Of a stretch of DNA of 64,000 nt, positions 24,604-33,800 are shown one piece after another. Positions within the stretch are counted from its first letter, which is position 1. Each line of letters starts with the position of its first letter. The translations under genes and the position numbers were made by a program. The notes beneath the pieces were generated by a model, which searched no databases, was not told the DNA's origin, and saw only the letters and a list, made by a program, of their open reading frames with translations. This DNA is from DATKRB01 sp035532415 (GTDB lineage: Bacteria; Actinomycetota; Acidimicrobiia; Acidimicrobiales; RAAP-2), in the NCBI GenBank assembly GCA_035532415.1, contig DATKRB010000062.1, positions 10,374 to 74,373 of the forward strand. Reading direction: 5' to 3'.

Positions 24604-25566
24604 TCAGCGCTCCAACCGGCGCAAGAGCATGAAGTCGGCGGCCGACACAGCACGCAGGTCGAGGATGCTCACTGCCACCTCGTACCCGGTCGGCGGGGCC
24701 TTGGCCAGTCGGCTGAGGAGCTCGGTGTTCAGCTTCTGTAGCGCCACAACGACAGGCCCGGCCGGCTCCTTGTTTGCGCCGTCGGCGTCGAACGGCTGTG
24801 CAGCAGCAATGTCCTCCTCCGACCAGCCGGCTCGCGTAAACGACTCATCACTGACGACGCCCGTGAGCACGATCCGGTGCTCCCTCCGGGCGACGTACCA
24901 GGCGGAGGGTGACGTGACGATGCGCTCGACGTCTGTCCGACTGCCGACCGGCTTCTTCGATGCCGACTTCGTCCGTGCCGTGCGCAGCGCGTCGAACGGA
25001 TCGAGCACCCCAGTCACGAGATCGTCCGGAAAGGCGGTGCGGCCGCTCCGTGCAGCGAGCCAGTCCCCAAGCTCACGGCGCTGCGGCTCCGTCAGCGGCC
25101 GGTTGAACTCGACGGGCCCCTGCGTGAACGACACCTTGAGAATGCTGGAGCGCCAGGCGAGGTCGACGAGTCCCCGCTGGGCGTTGTCGAGACCTGGTAT
25201 GGCACCCTCGGACAGCGCGAGGTACCGGCCCGTGTACCGAGACCCAACGTACTTGGCATGCTCCTCGACGGGAACCAGGAGCACGGGGGCAATCTCTACC
25301 GTCGGCTCGTCGTCGTCGGCGCGGACGATATCGCAGTCCTGACTCAGGACGATGCTCCACCCGCTTGGGGCGACGAAGGCAACACTCCAGTCGCCGGTCG
25401 CCTCGGGGACCCCGTCCTTCACGAGACCGGGAGGGAGGACCCCGGCTGCGTCCTGGCCGATGCCGGTCACGGCATGGGCTGCTCCTCGTACAAGGTCGCC
25501 CTGTTGGAGCACACCCTGCGCAGGGCCACCAGGATGACGGTCGCCGGAAGCGCCTGCTGCGGGCAC
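24604..25566 (-). CDS. hypothetical protein with VLSQDCDIV motif, coupled to HTH gene
   Basis: A 320-residue soluble protein. Near the N-terminus it has VLQQGDLVRGAA, then WSIVLSQDCDIVRADDDEP (about residues 69-87), a pattern seen in uncharacterised proteins of accessory regions. The middle is mixed and the C-terminal part reads AVSILDLRAVSAADFMLLRR. No catalytic site can be named, though the conserved Asp-Cys-Asp could bind metal or act catalytically. GTG start at 25566, two bases after the stop of the HTH gene, so the pair is one operon. Function not recognised; a regulated two-gene module such as a toxin-antitoxin or defence pair is possible but unproven. Confidence 0.65.
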   Translation of the reverse strand: MPAAGASGDRHPGGPAQGVLQQGDLVRGAAHAVTGIGQDAAGVLPPGLVKDGVPEATGDWSVAFVAPSGWSIVLSQDCDIVRADDDEPTVEIAPVLLVPVEEHAKYVGSRYTGRYLALSEGAIPGLDNAQRGLVDLAWRSSILKVSFTQGPVEFNRPLTEPQRRELGDWLAARSGRTAFPDDLVTGVLDPFDALRTARTKSASKKPVGSRTDVERIVTSPSAWYVARREHRIVLTGVVSDESFTRAGWSEEDIAAAQPFDADGANKEPAGPVVVALQKLNTELLSRLAKAPPTGYEVAVSILDLRAVSAADFMLLRRLER

Positions 25567-25568
25567 CG

Positions 25569-26030
25569 TCAGCGGAGGATGCTGAAGGCAGCCACAGGCG
25601 CGTCAGCCAGCACGCTCGCTGCCCGCCGGGCGGCATTCAGGTGCCTGAACCCCCTGATGTCCACCGATCCGCCCGAAGCCGGGGCTGGGGTGTCAGGCGT
25701 CTGCTCCGGCCACGCTTCCCGGTGGAAACCGGTCTGGGCCCCGGTGCGAAGTGCCCCCTCGTCCAGGACATCCGTGCTGCCCGCGACGACGACCGCGGGG
25801 GTGTCGAAGATGTCGACGAACTGCCCAGGTGGCGTCAGGGGCACCAAGGACACCGGGAAGAGCACGTGACGCACCTCGGCGAGATCGAACCGGTACTGAC
25901 CTCCGGGGGTGCGGGTCGTAGGGATCCTGCCCTCGCGGGCATACCCCTGGACCGTTGCTGCAGCCAACCCCAGAGCCCGGGCCACATCTCCGGTCCGCAG
26001 CGACCTGCGAGTCTCCAGCGGTTCGTCCAT
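25569..26030 (-). CDS. MerR/excisionase-type HTH DNA-binding protein
   Basis: Residues 11-60 (SLRTGDVARALGLAAATVQG...YAREGRIPTTRTPGGQYRF) form a MerR/BldC-type winged helix with the GGxxRF wing. The remaining 95 residues are a separate domain with VDIFDTPAVVVAGSTDVLDE. Start set at 26030 (MDEPLE) because GGAGGAGGCGAAA stands before it; an ATG at 26045 would put that site inside the gene. A 7-bp dyad lies just upstream (26045-26079). It probably represses its own operon with the downstream unknown gene. Confidence 0.75.
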   Translation of the reverse strand: MDEPLETRRSLRTGDVARALGLAAATVQGYAREGRIPTTRTPGGQYRFDLAEVRHVLFPVSLVPLTPPGQFVDIFDTPAVVVAGSTDVLDEGALRTGAQTGFHREAWPEQTPDTPAPASGGSVDIRGFRHLNAARRAASVLADAPVAAFSILR

Positions 26031-26044
26031 TTTCGCCTCCTCCA

Positions 26045-26079
26045 TGCAACCACCCTAGCCATTCACCGTCACGGTTGCA
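26045..26079. promoter_or_regulatory. dyad upstream of HTH gene
   Basis: TGCAACC at 26045-26051 and GGTTGCA at 26073-26079 are a perfect inverted repeat 21 bases apart, immediately upstream of the HTH gene's ribosome site. A plausible autoregulatory site for two protein dimers or one looped dimer. Confidence 0.4.
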
Positions 26080-26299
26080 ACGGAATTCATGGTTTTCATG
26101 ATTCTCACGCTACTGTGTCAGGCCATGTCCCCGGCGCATACGGCAGTGTCGCTGGATCGGTGGCTGGGTAGGCGGGATGCACGGGGGCCCTGGTCAGGGA
26201 CTTGAGCTCCCCTACATGGTGCAACCCGCCAAGCCTGCACGTCCGAGGACCACCTATCCAGTCACCTGAATCAGAGACTGGCAACGCGGCTACCGCCAG

Positions 26300-26699
26300 A
26301 TGGCCCCGATGCGCCCGGCGTCTCTCGCCGGCTGCGACCTCCCCAACCGCAAGGATCTGCTTCTTCAACCCGAATGCCTGGGCGGAGATCCCCGGCCAGC
26401 CACGTTCTCGGGCCAACGTGTTCGCCTTCGCCGCTGAGGCGCACATCAGGAGTTCGAGGGGAGGCGTAGGGCCACCGAGCTGGACCGGGGACCGACGACG
26501 GCCCGGGCCGCGATGTCGGACGGCGCTCCCCCGCCAGCGGGAGCCCGATGGGCATGTCCACGCCGATGGCCACGCAGTCGTCGAGCTCGGCCACCGCGTC
26601 GGCGAACTCCGGCTCGATGAAGGCCCGGGCGAAGTGCAGGTCGTCCAGAACGACCACGATCCACTTGCCCTTCCAGACGTCAGCTCCAGCGACTCGCAT
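26300..26699 (-). pseudogene. frameshifted DUF429 family pseudogene
   Basis: DUF429 landmarks occur in order but in three different frames. Frame one from the ATG at 26699 reads MRVAGADVWKGKWIVVVLDD and AIGVDMPIGLPLAG. After a shift near 26524-26535, at a G5 run on the coding strand, it continues SDIAARAVVGPRSSSV. After a second shift near 26470-26480 it continues PTPPLELLMCASAAKA and GWPGISAQAFGLKKQILAV. The family's C-terminal part (HPEVSF region) is missing. DUF429 proteins have an RNase-H-like fold of unclear function. The gene is dead unless both shifts are sequence errors. Confidence 0.75.
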
Positions 26700-26781
26700 C
26701 TGCCCCTTCTTCCACATGCACGGCCGCGATGATGTCGGATCACAGCAGCACCAGCTCCGTCGGGGCATGCGACGTCTTGGG

Positions 26782-27825
26782 CTACAAGAACGCTGTCGTC
26801 TGTTCCCCGTTGGCCGACACGTGCTCCGTCCACTTGCCCCCGTCCCAGTACCGGTGCTCAAACTCACCTGTCGGATCGTCCAGCCATCCGGCCGGCGTCC
26901 CGGGCGGAGGCGGGGCCGGGGTGGCCGCCTTAGGGGGCGGAGGCGGCATGGGCGGCGGGGGTGTTGCCACCTGGTCGGTCACGGCCGCTGGCGCCTCCGA
27001 CGTCGCCCGGTCTTGGGCCCGATTGACCTGGCTGCTGACCGGCGTCAGCTTCCCCTTCAGTTCGAGGGCCGTCATCTTCTCGGTCTGGAACACGGCAACG
27101 TCACCGTTGCGCAGGGACACCAGCAGCATGGCGATTTTGCTCTTCTTGGGCGCCGCCAGCGCAAACACGCCAAGGCCGACCATCCGGGTAGCGGTGAGGC
27201 GTCGCTGGGCCTGATCGGGGCCCTCCACCTCGAGGCCGACGATGTCCTCCCAGGGGATGGTGAAGACGGTCTTGAACTTGGAGTAGTTGATGCCGGCCTT
27301 GTTCACGACCACCGAGTTACTGTCCGACATCTTGCCGGTGTACGTCTTCTCGTGGCCCTGCCAGCCGCCCAGGTAGTGCGTCTCCGGGACCCGCAGTGTC
27401 TCGGTGAAGCCCAGCCCCTTGAACGCCCCCGCCCGCAGCCACCAGGCTCCGGACTCGACCTTCTCCTGCAGCTCCTGGGCCTGGGCCACCTTGGCCCCGA
27501 GGCTGGCCCTGTGGCGGTCAAAAGCCTCGGTGAACTGGGCGGCCGAGGTCTTGGGTAGGGCAAATCCTGCCGTCACGGAGGGGTCCTGAACGTCGCCGAT
27601 CCAGACGTGACACGACGTAGGGCCGGTCTCGACGGCGGTCAGCGGGTAGCGGTCCCAGCCACCATGGATCCACCGCTTGCGCTTCATCGCCCCCTTGCCG
27701 CCGTAGTGGAGTTCCCACTTGCCGGCGGTGGTCAGTACCAGCCGCCCGGTCGGCTCGGGTTCGGGATGGGGCGGGAACCCACCGTCGTAGTTGGCCATTT
27801 CGAACTCAGTGTTCCGCTCCGCCAT
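26782..27825 (-). CDS. hypothetical protein with C-terminal DUF2510 domain
   Basis: A 347-residue protein. The first 280 residues form a mixed alpha/beta region without recognised family (KWELHYGGKGAMKRKRWIHG, SGAWWLRAGAFKGLGF, TVFTIPWEDIVGLEVEGPD), the last resembling a PH-like strand pattern. Then comes a Pro-rich linker (PPPPMPPPPPK) and a C-terminal DUF2510 unit PAGWLDDPTGEFEHRYWDGG, a short actinobacterial motif often attached to membrane or secreted proteins. Start at 27825 has AGGAG 9 bases upstream; the ATG at 27798 lacks a site. No membrane segment. Function unknown. Confidence 0.7.
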   Translation of the reverse strand: MAERNTEFEMANYDGGFPPHPEPEPTGRLVLTTAGKWELHYGGKGAMKRKRWIHGGWDRYPLTAVETGPTSCHVWIGDVQDPSVTAGFALPKTSAAQFTEAFDRHRASLGAKVAQAQELQEKVESGAWWLRAGAFKGLGFTETLRVPETHYLGGWQGHEKTYTGKMSDSNSVVVNKAGINYSKFKTVFTIPWEDIVGLEVEGPDQAQRRLTATRMVGLGVFALAAPKKSKIAMLLVSLRNGDVAVFQTEKMTALELKGKLTPVSSQVNRAQDRATSEAPAAVTDQVATPPPPMPPPPPKAATPAPPPPGTPAGWLDDPTGEFEHRYWDGGKWTEHVSANGEQTTAFL

Positions 27826-27871
27826 GGGTGCCATGCTCCTGTACTGGGTCGCCGGCGTACTCGCTGGTGTC

Positions 27872-29074
27872 TTAGCTGATCGAGGGCTGGGTGGCCAGCG
27901 TTGCCGGCCCGGCGCAGTCCCCCGCCTGGGCCGCGCCCTGGGCATCCTGGTAGGCCTGGGCCTGGTAGCCATTCACCTGGGAGATGTAGCCGTTGGCCGT
28001 GGCGAGCGTGCTGGTGAGCGCCTGCTGGGCCGCCCCCACCGCCTGGTTCACGCTGCCTTGGGTGGGTGCGCCATCGGAGTAGGAGGGCAGCTGTGACTGG
28101 GCGTTCTGCAACGATGCGAACGCCTGCTGCAAGGTGGCGATGTCGTTGCGGACGGTGCTGGCGTCACTCTCGGTGCTGTCGGCATCCGACGAGACGGTGT
28201 CCCCATCTGACCCCACGGTGTCGGCATCGGAACCAACCGTGTCCGAGTCCGAGCAGACCTGGTTCGGGTCGGTGCCGCCCTGGGCCTCGGCGATGACCTG
28301 CTGCTCGAGCTTGGCGGTGGCGGCCAAATCGTTCTGGGCCTGCCCCAGGTCCTTGGTGAAGGGCCCGAGTGATCCGGTGAGCGAGCTGACGTCCTGGGAC
28401 AGCCCGTTGATGTCGCTGCCGACAGCGGCTGCTGCCCGGTCGATGGCTGCCTTCTCCGCCGCCAGCTGGTTGGCGGCAGCCGCCTGGCTGTTCACCGAGC
28501 CGGTGGTGCCCTGGAGCGCGGCCAGCGCCTGGTTGAAGTCGGAGGCGGAGGCTGCGGAGAACGTGATGGGGGCCAGCGAGCCGTCCGACTGGGGGAAGTT
28601 CACCGTGAACGAGCCGCCGGACAGGGTGCCGAAGACCTCCGTGCCGCCGTTGAAGGTCAGCGTGATGGTCGAGCCTTGGAGCTGGCCGGAGACCGAGATC
28701 GTCTTGGTCGAGACGGTCTGGTTCGGCGGGGTCCCCGAGAGCGTGTCTACCTGGGCCGTTCCGGTGACGTACGTCCCGCTCTGGGTCCACTGGATGAAGA
28801 TGACCCCTTCGGACGCGTGGGCCAGGTACCCGGTCCCCACCGCCCCCTGGCCGGGCACGGTGGTGGTCACGCCCGAAGCACTGGCGGTGGTCGATGGGTT
28901 GGACGACGACCGGAGGTGTACCAGGACCCCGGTGAGCGCACCGATGAGGACAACGCCGACCAACACCGGGATCCAGACGGCCTTCTTGGTGTACCAGCGG
29001 TGGGCCTTCTCCGTGGCGGCCGGCCCCTCACTCGGGGTCGGCACCACCGGTGGTACCGGCTCTGTGGTGTCCAT
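27872..29074 (-). CDS. single-pass membrane protein with Asp-rich heptad repeats
   Basis: A 400-residue protein: Pro-rich cytoplasmic N-terminus, one membrane segment (about residues 33-52, VWIPVLVGVVLIGALTGVLV), then a large extracytoplasmic part. This begins with a beta-rich domain (GTYVTGTAQVDTLSG, GSTITLTFNGGTEVFGTLSG), continues as a long Ala/Gln-rich helical region, and contains an Asp/Ser/Thr repeat block with the period DTVGSDA (about residues 281-313). It resembles surface proteins of unknown function in actinobacteria. Start at 29074 has GGAGG 7 bases upstream. Confidence 0.75.
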   Translation of the reverse strand: MDTTEPVPPVVPTPSEGPAATEKAHRWYTKKAVWIPVLVGVVLIGALTGVLVHLRSSSNPSTTASASGVTTTVPGQGAVGTGYLAHASEGVIFIQWTQSGTYVTGTAQVDTLSGTPPNQTVSTKTISVSGQLQGSTITLTFNGGTEVFGTLSGGSFTVNFPQSDGSLAPITFSAASASDFNQALAALQGTTGSVNSQAAAANQLAAEKAAIDRAAAAVGSDINGLSQDVSSLTGSLGPFTKDLGQAQNDLAATAKLEQQVIAEAQGGTDPNQVCSDSDTVGSDADTVGSDGDTVSSDADSTESDASTVRNDIATLQQAFASLQNAQSQLPSYSDGAPTQGSVNQAVGAAQQALTSTLATANGYISQVNGYQAQAYQDAQGAAQAGDCAGPATLATQPSIS

Positions 29075-29180
29075 GATGCGTCCTCCGCCTTGGGACCAGT
29101 GTCGCAGGGTGGAACCTACTCGGGGGATGTGCCGAATGGCCCATGCCCCACGTGAACGCACCTGGTCAGGGCCGCAGCAT

Positions 29181-30812
29181 CTACTGCACGTGCCCACCGA
29201 ACGCGACCATCCGCAAGCAGTGCCGGCAGTACCGCGGGTCGCCTTCGTCAATGCCGGCCACCGGGACGGACTCGCCAGCCGGCTTCAGGTCCCCATAGGC
29301 ATTGCACACGCCTTTCGTCTCCCCGCCAGGGACCACGTCCTGTGCGTAGAAGTCGGCCCGCGTGATGTGCCACCGCTGTCCCCGCTTGGCCGGCTCATGG
29401 AATCGCCACCGCTCCGGTGGTCCAACGATGGGCTCCTTGTGGAAGTTGGCGGGGTAGAAGCAGTCCCCGGTCATGTCCAGGCACCGGCTGCACAGCGCTC
29501 CGGGCCAGTCACCTCGCACCGAACCGACCTTGGGCCTGACGGACTTGACCGAGATGTCGAGCACGCCCCACGCACCACAGGACGGCGTCGTGTCCGGGGC
29601 CTCAAGCCCGGCGGGGCGCCGGACGTACCGGTTGTCGGCGTACGCCACGTGCCACTTGCCCTTGCCCGAGCGCATCGGCCGGAAGGCCAGGGTGCGCCTG
29701 ATCGTCTCCGCCGGCCTGTCCCGGGTGAAGACGGCGGGACCGAAGTTGATCGGCTCGATCGAGCCGTCGGCCACTCCGGCCTCGTACGCTGCCCTGCGGG
29801 CGGCCTGGCGGGCCTCACGGTCCGCGATCCGAGCAGTACCCAGCCCTTCCAGGGTTTCCCGGAAGCGCTGGCGCATGGCGTCCAGATCCTGCGGGGCGCC
29901 GGACGTGAGCTCCAACAACGTGTCTATGTCATGTCTATGTCCCAGGTGACCTGGACGCCTTGCCGGGAGAAGTAGAAGCCAACCTCAGTGATGCCGTGGG
30001 CATCGCGGAAGTCACCCAGGGCGTAGCCGAGGAGCTGCCAGAAGTCGGTCTTGGCTATCTCGGCACCGAGCTTGGTCTTGATGTCGAGCAGTCGGCCATC
30101 GGCGATGAGGTCGCCGTCTGCACCCCCGAGCAGGAGACTGGCGTCGAACGTCGGGTTGAACACCAGCTCCTTGGCGGCAAGCAGGTCCGGCTGAGTCTCG
30201 ACGAACAGGTCGATCAGCTCGGCCAGGTCGTCGAGCGCATCGTCCCGGAAGGATGCGAACAGCTTCTTGAGCGACGCCCGCTTGCCCAGCTGCAACAGCG
30301 GCCACGTGTCGGCGATCGGTGCACGGAAGCACTGTTCGTAGAGCGCCAGGGCGTAGCTCACCTGCGCCACTGTGCGCTTCCACGAAGGGGTGGACGACAT
30401 GGTCGACCTCGGCGGCGACAACCACCTGCGGCTCGAACTCCCGCTCGGTGACCCCTTGGAGCAACGTCTGCGCGCCAAACTCACCTACGCAGGCGTCCAG
30501 GGCAGTTGACGCCGCCGCCTCCGAGAGCACCTTCTCGTACCTGTCGGCGGCGAACGCCTGCAGCCCTGAAATGAGCGCCGAGTAGCAGCGCAGGAGCTCG
30601 TCGCGCTTGGTCGACGAGACGGTGTCGGACAGCGCGTCGTGGTTGGGCTCGAACTGGCCTTCCCGACGGGTCGCCAGGCCCTACCGGGTGGCCCGCTTCA
30701 ACGGTGTCTCGACCACGGCGTGTGGGACCTTCATCGTGAAGCGGTTCTTCAGGCTCTTCTGGACATCGGCGGCCGTGACGGGGCCCGTGGCGCTCCGGAG
30801 GCAGTCCGCGAC
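29181..30812 (-). pseudogene. RecB-like PD-(D/E)XK nuclease pseudogene with three lesions
   Basis: Read minus-strand. From about 30812 the frame gives ADVQKSLKNRFTMKVPHAVV and LKRATR, then a TAG at 30683-30681 where Gln (CAG) would be expected, and resumes in frame as GLATRREGQFEPNHDALSDT...CVGEFGAQTLLQGVTEREFE. Near 30385-30395 (a GGGG run) the frame shifts and continues TVAQVSYALALYEQCF. It then reaches the nuclease core GGADGDLIADGRLLDIKTK (PD-(D/E)XK) and DFWQLLGYAL (the QxxxY motif of RecB/Cas4 relatives). At 29919-29940 an 11-bp near-duplication creates a stop; removing 11 bases restores WDIDTLLELTSGAPQDLDAM, which runs to 29181. The C-terminal part has Cys pairs (CSRCLDMTGDC, YCRHC). 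Confidence 0.7.
29919..29940 (-). repeat. 11-bp near-perfect tandem duplication causing a frameshift
   Basis: ACATAGACATG followed by ACATAGACACG (one mismatch) on the coding strand. The extra 11 bases place TAG in frame at 29926-29924. Deleting one unit joins the upstream and downstream reading frames of the nuclease pseudogene. Confidence 0.8.
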
Positions 30813-30853
30813 TCATCGGTGCAAAATCGGATGTCACTTGATGAAAGTTCACA

Positions 30854-33800
30854 TCACGAGCAGCCGCTCGTCGTCCCGCAGCTCCCGCACACGTAGCACG
30901 ATCCGGACCGCTGCATGACGTCGCCACAGCTGTAGCAGTAGGGCGCGTCGCGCTGCTCGGCCCGGGCGATCGTCGGTACCCCGTCGCCGGGCCGGGCGGT
31001 GGCCGCCGGCGGGCGGATCGCCGGGGAGGCTCCGGGCTCGGGGACCACTGGGCCGACGTCGATCAGTCCCACCGACCGGGTGGCGCTCTCCTCCACGCCG
31101 GGCAGCGTCGGCTGGGTCCGCTCGGAGGTGGAGAGCACGCCGAGGTCGGCGCGCTCGTCGACGGGCAGGTAGTCGAGCGCCAGGCGTCGGAAGATGTAGT
31201 CCACCAGGCTGGTGGCGATCCGCAGCTCGGGGTCGTCGGTGATCCCCGCCGGCTCGAACCTCATGCTCGAGTACTTCCGGACGTAGGTGGCCAGCGGCAC
31301 CCCGTGCTGCAGCCCCAGGCTGATGGAGATGGAGAAGGCGTCCATGATCCCGGCCAGGGTGGAGCCCTGCTTGGAGACCTTCACGAACACCTCGCCCGGG
31401 CGCCCGTCCTCGTACTCGCCCACCGTCACGTAGCCCTCGCAGTCGGCCACCCGGAAGGCGAACGTGTTGGAGCGCCGGCGCCGGGGCAGTCGCTCGCGGA
31501 CGGCGCCCACCACGATCGGCTCGACCGTGCGGGACTGCTCGTGCGCGAGGGCGGACTCGAGCTCGGCGATGCGGCTCACCGCCTCCCGGGCCCTGGCTTC
31601 GGCCTCGGACCCCGGAGGGGCGTCGTCGCCGCCGGCGGCCTTCTTCGTCGTCGAGAGCGGCTGGGCCACCTTGCAGTTGTCGCGGTAGATGGCGACGGCC
31701 TTCACCCCCAGCCGCCAGGCGTCGATGTGCAGCTGCTCGACATCCTCCACCGTGACGTCCTCGGGCATGTTCACCGTCTTCGAAATGGCCCCGCTGATGA
31801 ACGGCTGCACCGCCCCCATCATGCGGACGTGCCCGGAGTAGTGGATGGTGTTGTCGCCCATCGAGCAGGCGAACACCGCGAGGTGCTGCTCGCTCAGGTG
31901 CGGCGCGCCGACGATCGACATGTGCTCGTTCACGTAGGCCGTGATGTCCCCCACCTGGGCCTCGGAGTAGCCCAGCTTGCGGAGCGCCCGCGGGATGGTC
32001 TGGTTGACGATCGACATCGTGCCGCCGCCCACGAGCTTCTTCGTCTTCACCAGGCCGAGGTCGGGCTCGACCCCCGTGGTGTCACAGTCCATCAGCAGGC
32101 CGATGGTTCCCGTCGGCGCCAGCACGCTCGCCTGCGAGTTGCGCACCCCGTACTGCTCGGCGAGCTCGACCGCCCGGTCCCACGCCGACTGGGCGGCGGA
32201 GAGGATCTCGGGCGGCACCAGCTCCTCGTCGATCTTGGAAGCCTCGGCCTGGTGCTTGCGCAACACGTGCACCATCGCCTCGGCGTTCTGGTGGAAGCCG
32301 GCGAAGGGTCCCATCCGGGCCGCCGTGCGGGCCGAAGTGGCGTAGGCCTGCCCCGTCATGAGGGCGGTGATGGCCCCCGCCCAGGCCCGGCCCCCGTCGG
32401 AGTCGTATGGCAGCCCGTTGGCCATCAGCAGCGCACCGAGGTTCGCGTACCCGATCCCGAGCTCGCGGAAGCGCCGGGAGTTCTCGGCGATCGGCTCGGT
32501 CGGGTAGTCGGCATTGCCGACCAGGATCTCCTGCCCGGTGAAGACCACGGCGACGGCCGCCTCGAACCCGGCCACGTCGAAGGTCTCGTCGTCGCCCAGG
32601 AACTTCATGAGGTTCAGGCTCGCCAGGTTGCAGGCCGAGTTGTCGAGGTGCATGTACTCGCTGCAATTCCGCACGACGACCCCGTCGACCACGTACGAGT
32701 GGTTGCGTGGCTCCGAGAGGTTGTACGTGAGCTCGACCCCCTCGTTCGAACGCTCGAGGAGATGAGCGGTGCGCCTGGTCCGGTACGGGCCCCGCAACGA
32801 TCCGACCAGGATCTCCCGGAGCTGGGCCGCCTTTCTGGTGAGACCGAACCCGATGTGCTCGGCAAAGAGGGCGACTGACTCGGATGTGATGCGGAGCGAA
32901 TAGCTCGAGGCGTGGCCATAGGTCACGGTCTCGCCGGCCGTGTTCGTGTAGTCGAAGGCCCCCGCCTTGTTCGCCTTCCGTGTCTGATAGATCCTGCTCG
33001 TGATGCCGAACATCGTCAACAGTCTCTGGACACCCAGACACAAGTGTCGTGACGAGGAGCCGAGCTGCACCGAGGACCCCCCGACACGATCGACGACAGC
33101 GCAGCCGTCGGCGTCGAAGAGACCACGCAGAAATGCAGCGACGATCTTCTCGGGGGCTCGTTCGATTGCCCAGGGGACTTCCTTGTTCGGGCCGTGCACC
33201 GGCTTGATGCCGAGCGCCTCGAGGAAATCCCGGAAGGCCCGGCGGCTCATCCTCATCTGCGCCGTGCCGTTGGGCTGCTCGGAGAGCTTGGGGAGACGGC
33301 CACCGTTGATCCACCCGATCAGCTCGCTATGGAACGGCAGGATCTCCTCGCGGTCTTCGGCACTGCCGTAAATGGTCGAGACGACCGATCCCGAGACGCT
33401 GCCGTCACCGACCAGCCAACCGAGATAGTGCCCGAACTCCTCCGACCACTGGTCGGGAAACCGCAGCGTGCCGCCGTGGTCGCCCTTCGTCCGGTAATCG
33501 TCCGGATCCGAGGACACCGGGATGGCCGGGTCGGCATTGATCGACGGTGCCGGAAGATCGAGCAGCTTCACCTCGTCGGCAAAGGTGAGGTGCCGCGCTT
33601 CGACATACCCGCGGTTCACCGTGAAGATGCGATGTCCCGGGGTGCAGCGGAGCTCGGTTCCGTTGTCGAGGCGGAGCCGGACGATGTCGTTGTACCCGGT
33701 GATCATGAATGCTTCTGGCGAACTGACCACCATCTGCTCCACCGGTGACTCGATGCTCGTCGCATCATGGGTGTACACCGCGAACTGCTCGCCGCGATTG

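Noticed and set aside
24365..25342. 325-codon plus-strand frame opposite the QDCDIV gene
   Set aside because: Ser/Arg/Thr-rich shadow of the minus-strand gene, which has a coupled neighbour and a natural composition.
29181..29918. Treating the 245-codon frame as an independent gene with a TTG start
   Set aside because: Removal of an 11-bp duplication joins it smoothly to the upstream nuclease frame; there is no ribosome site at the TTG.
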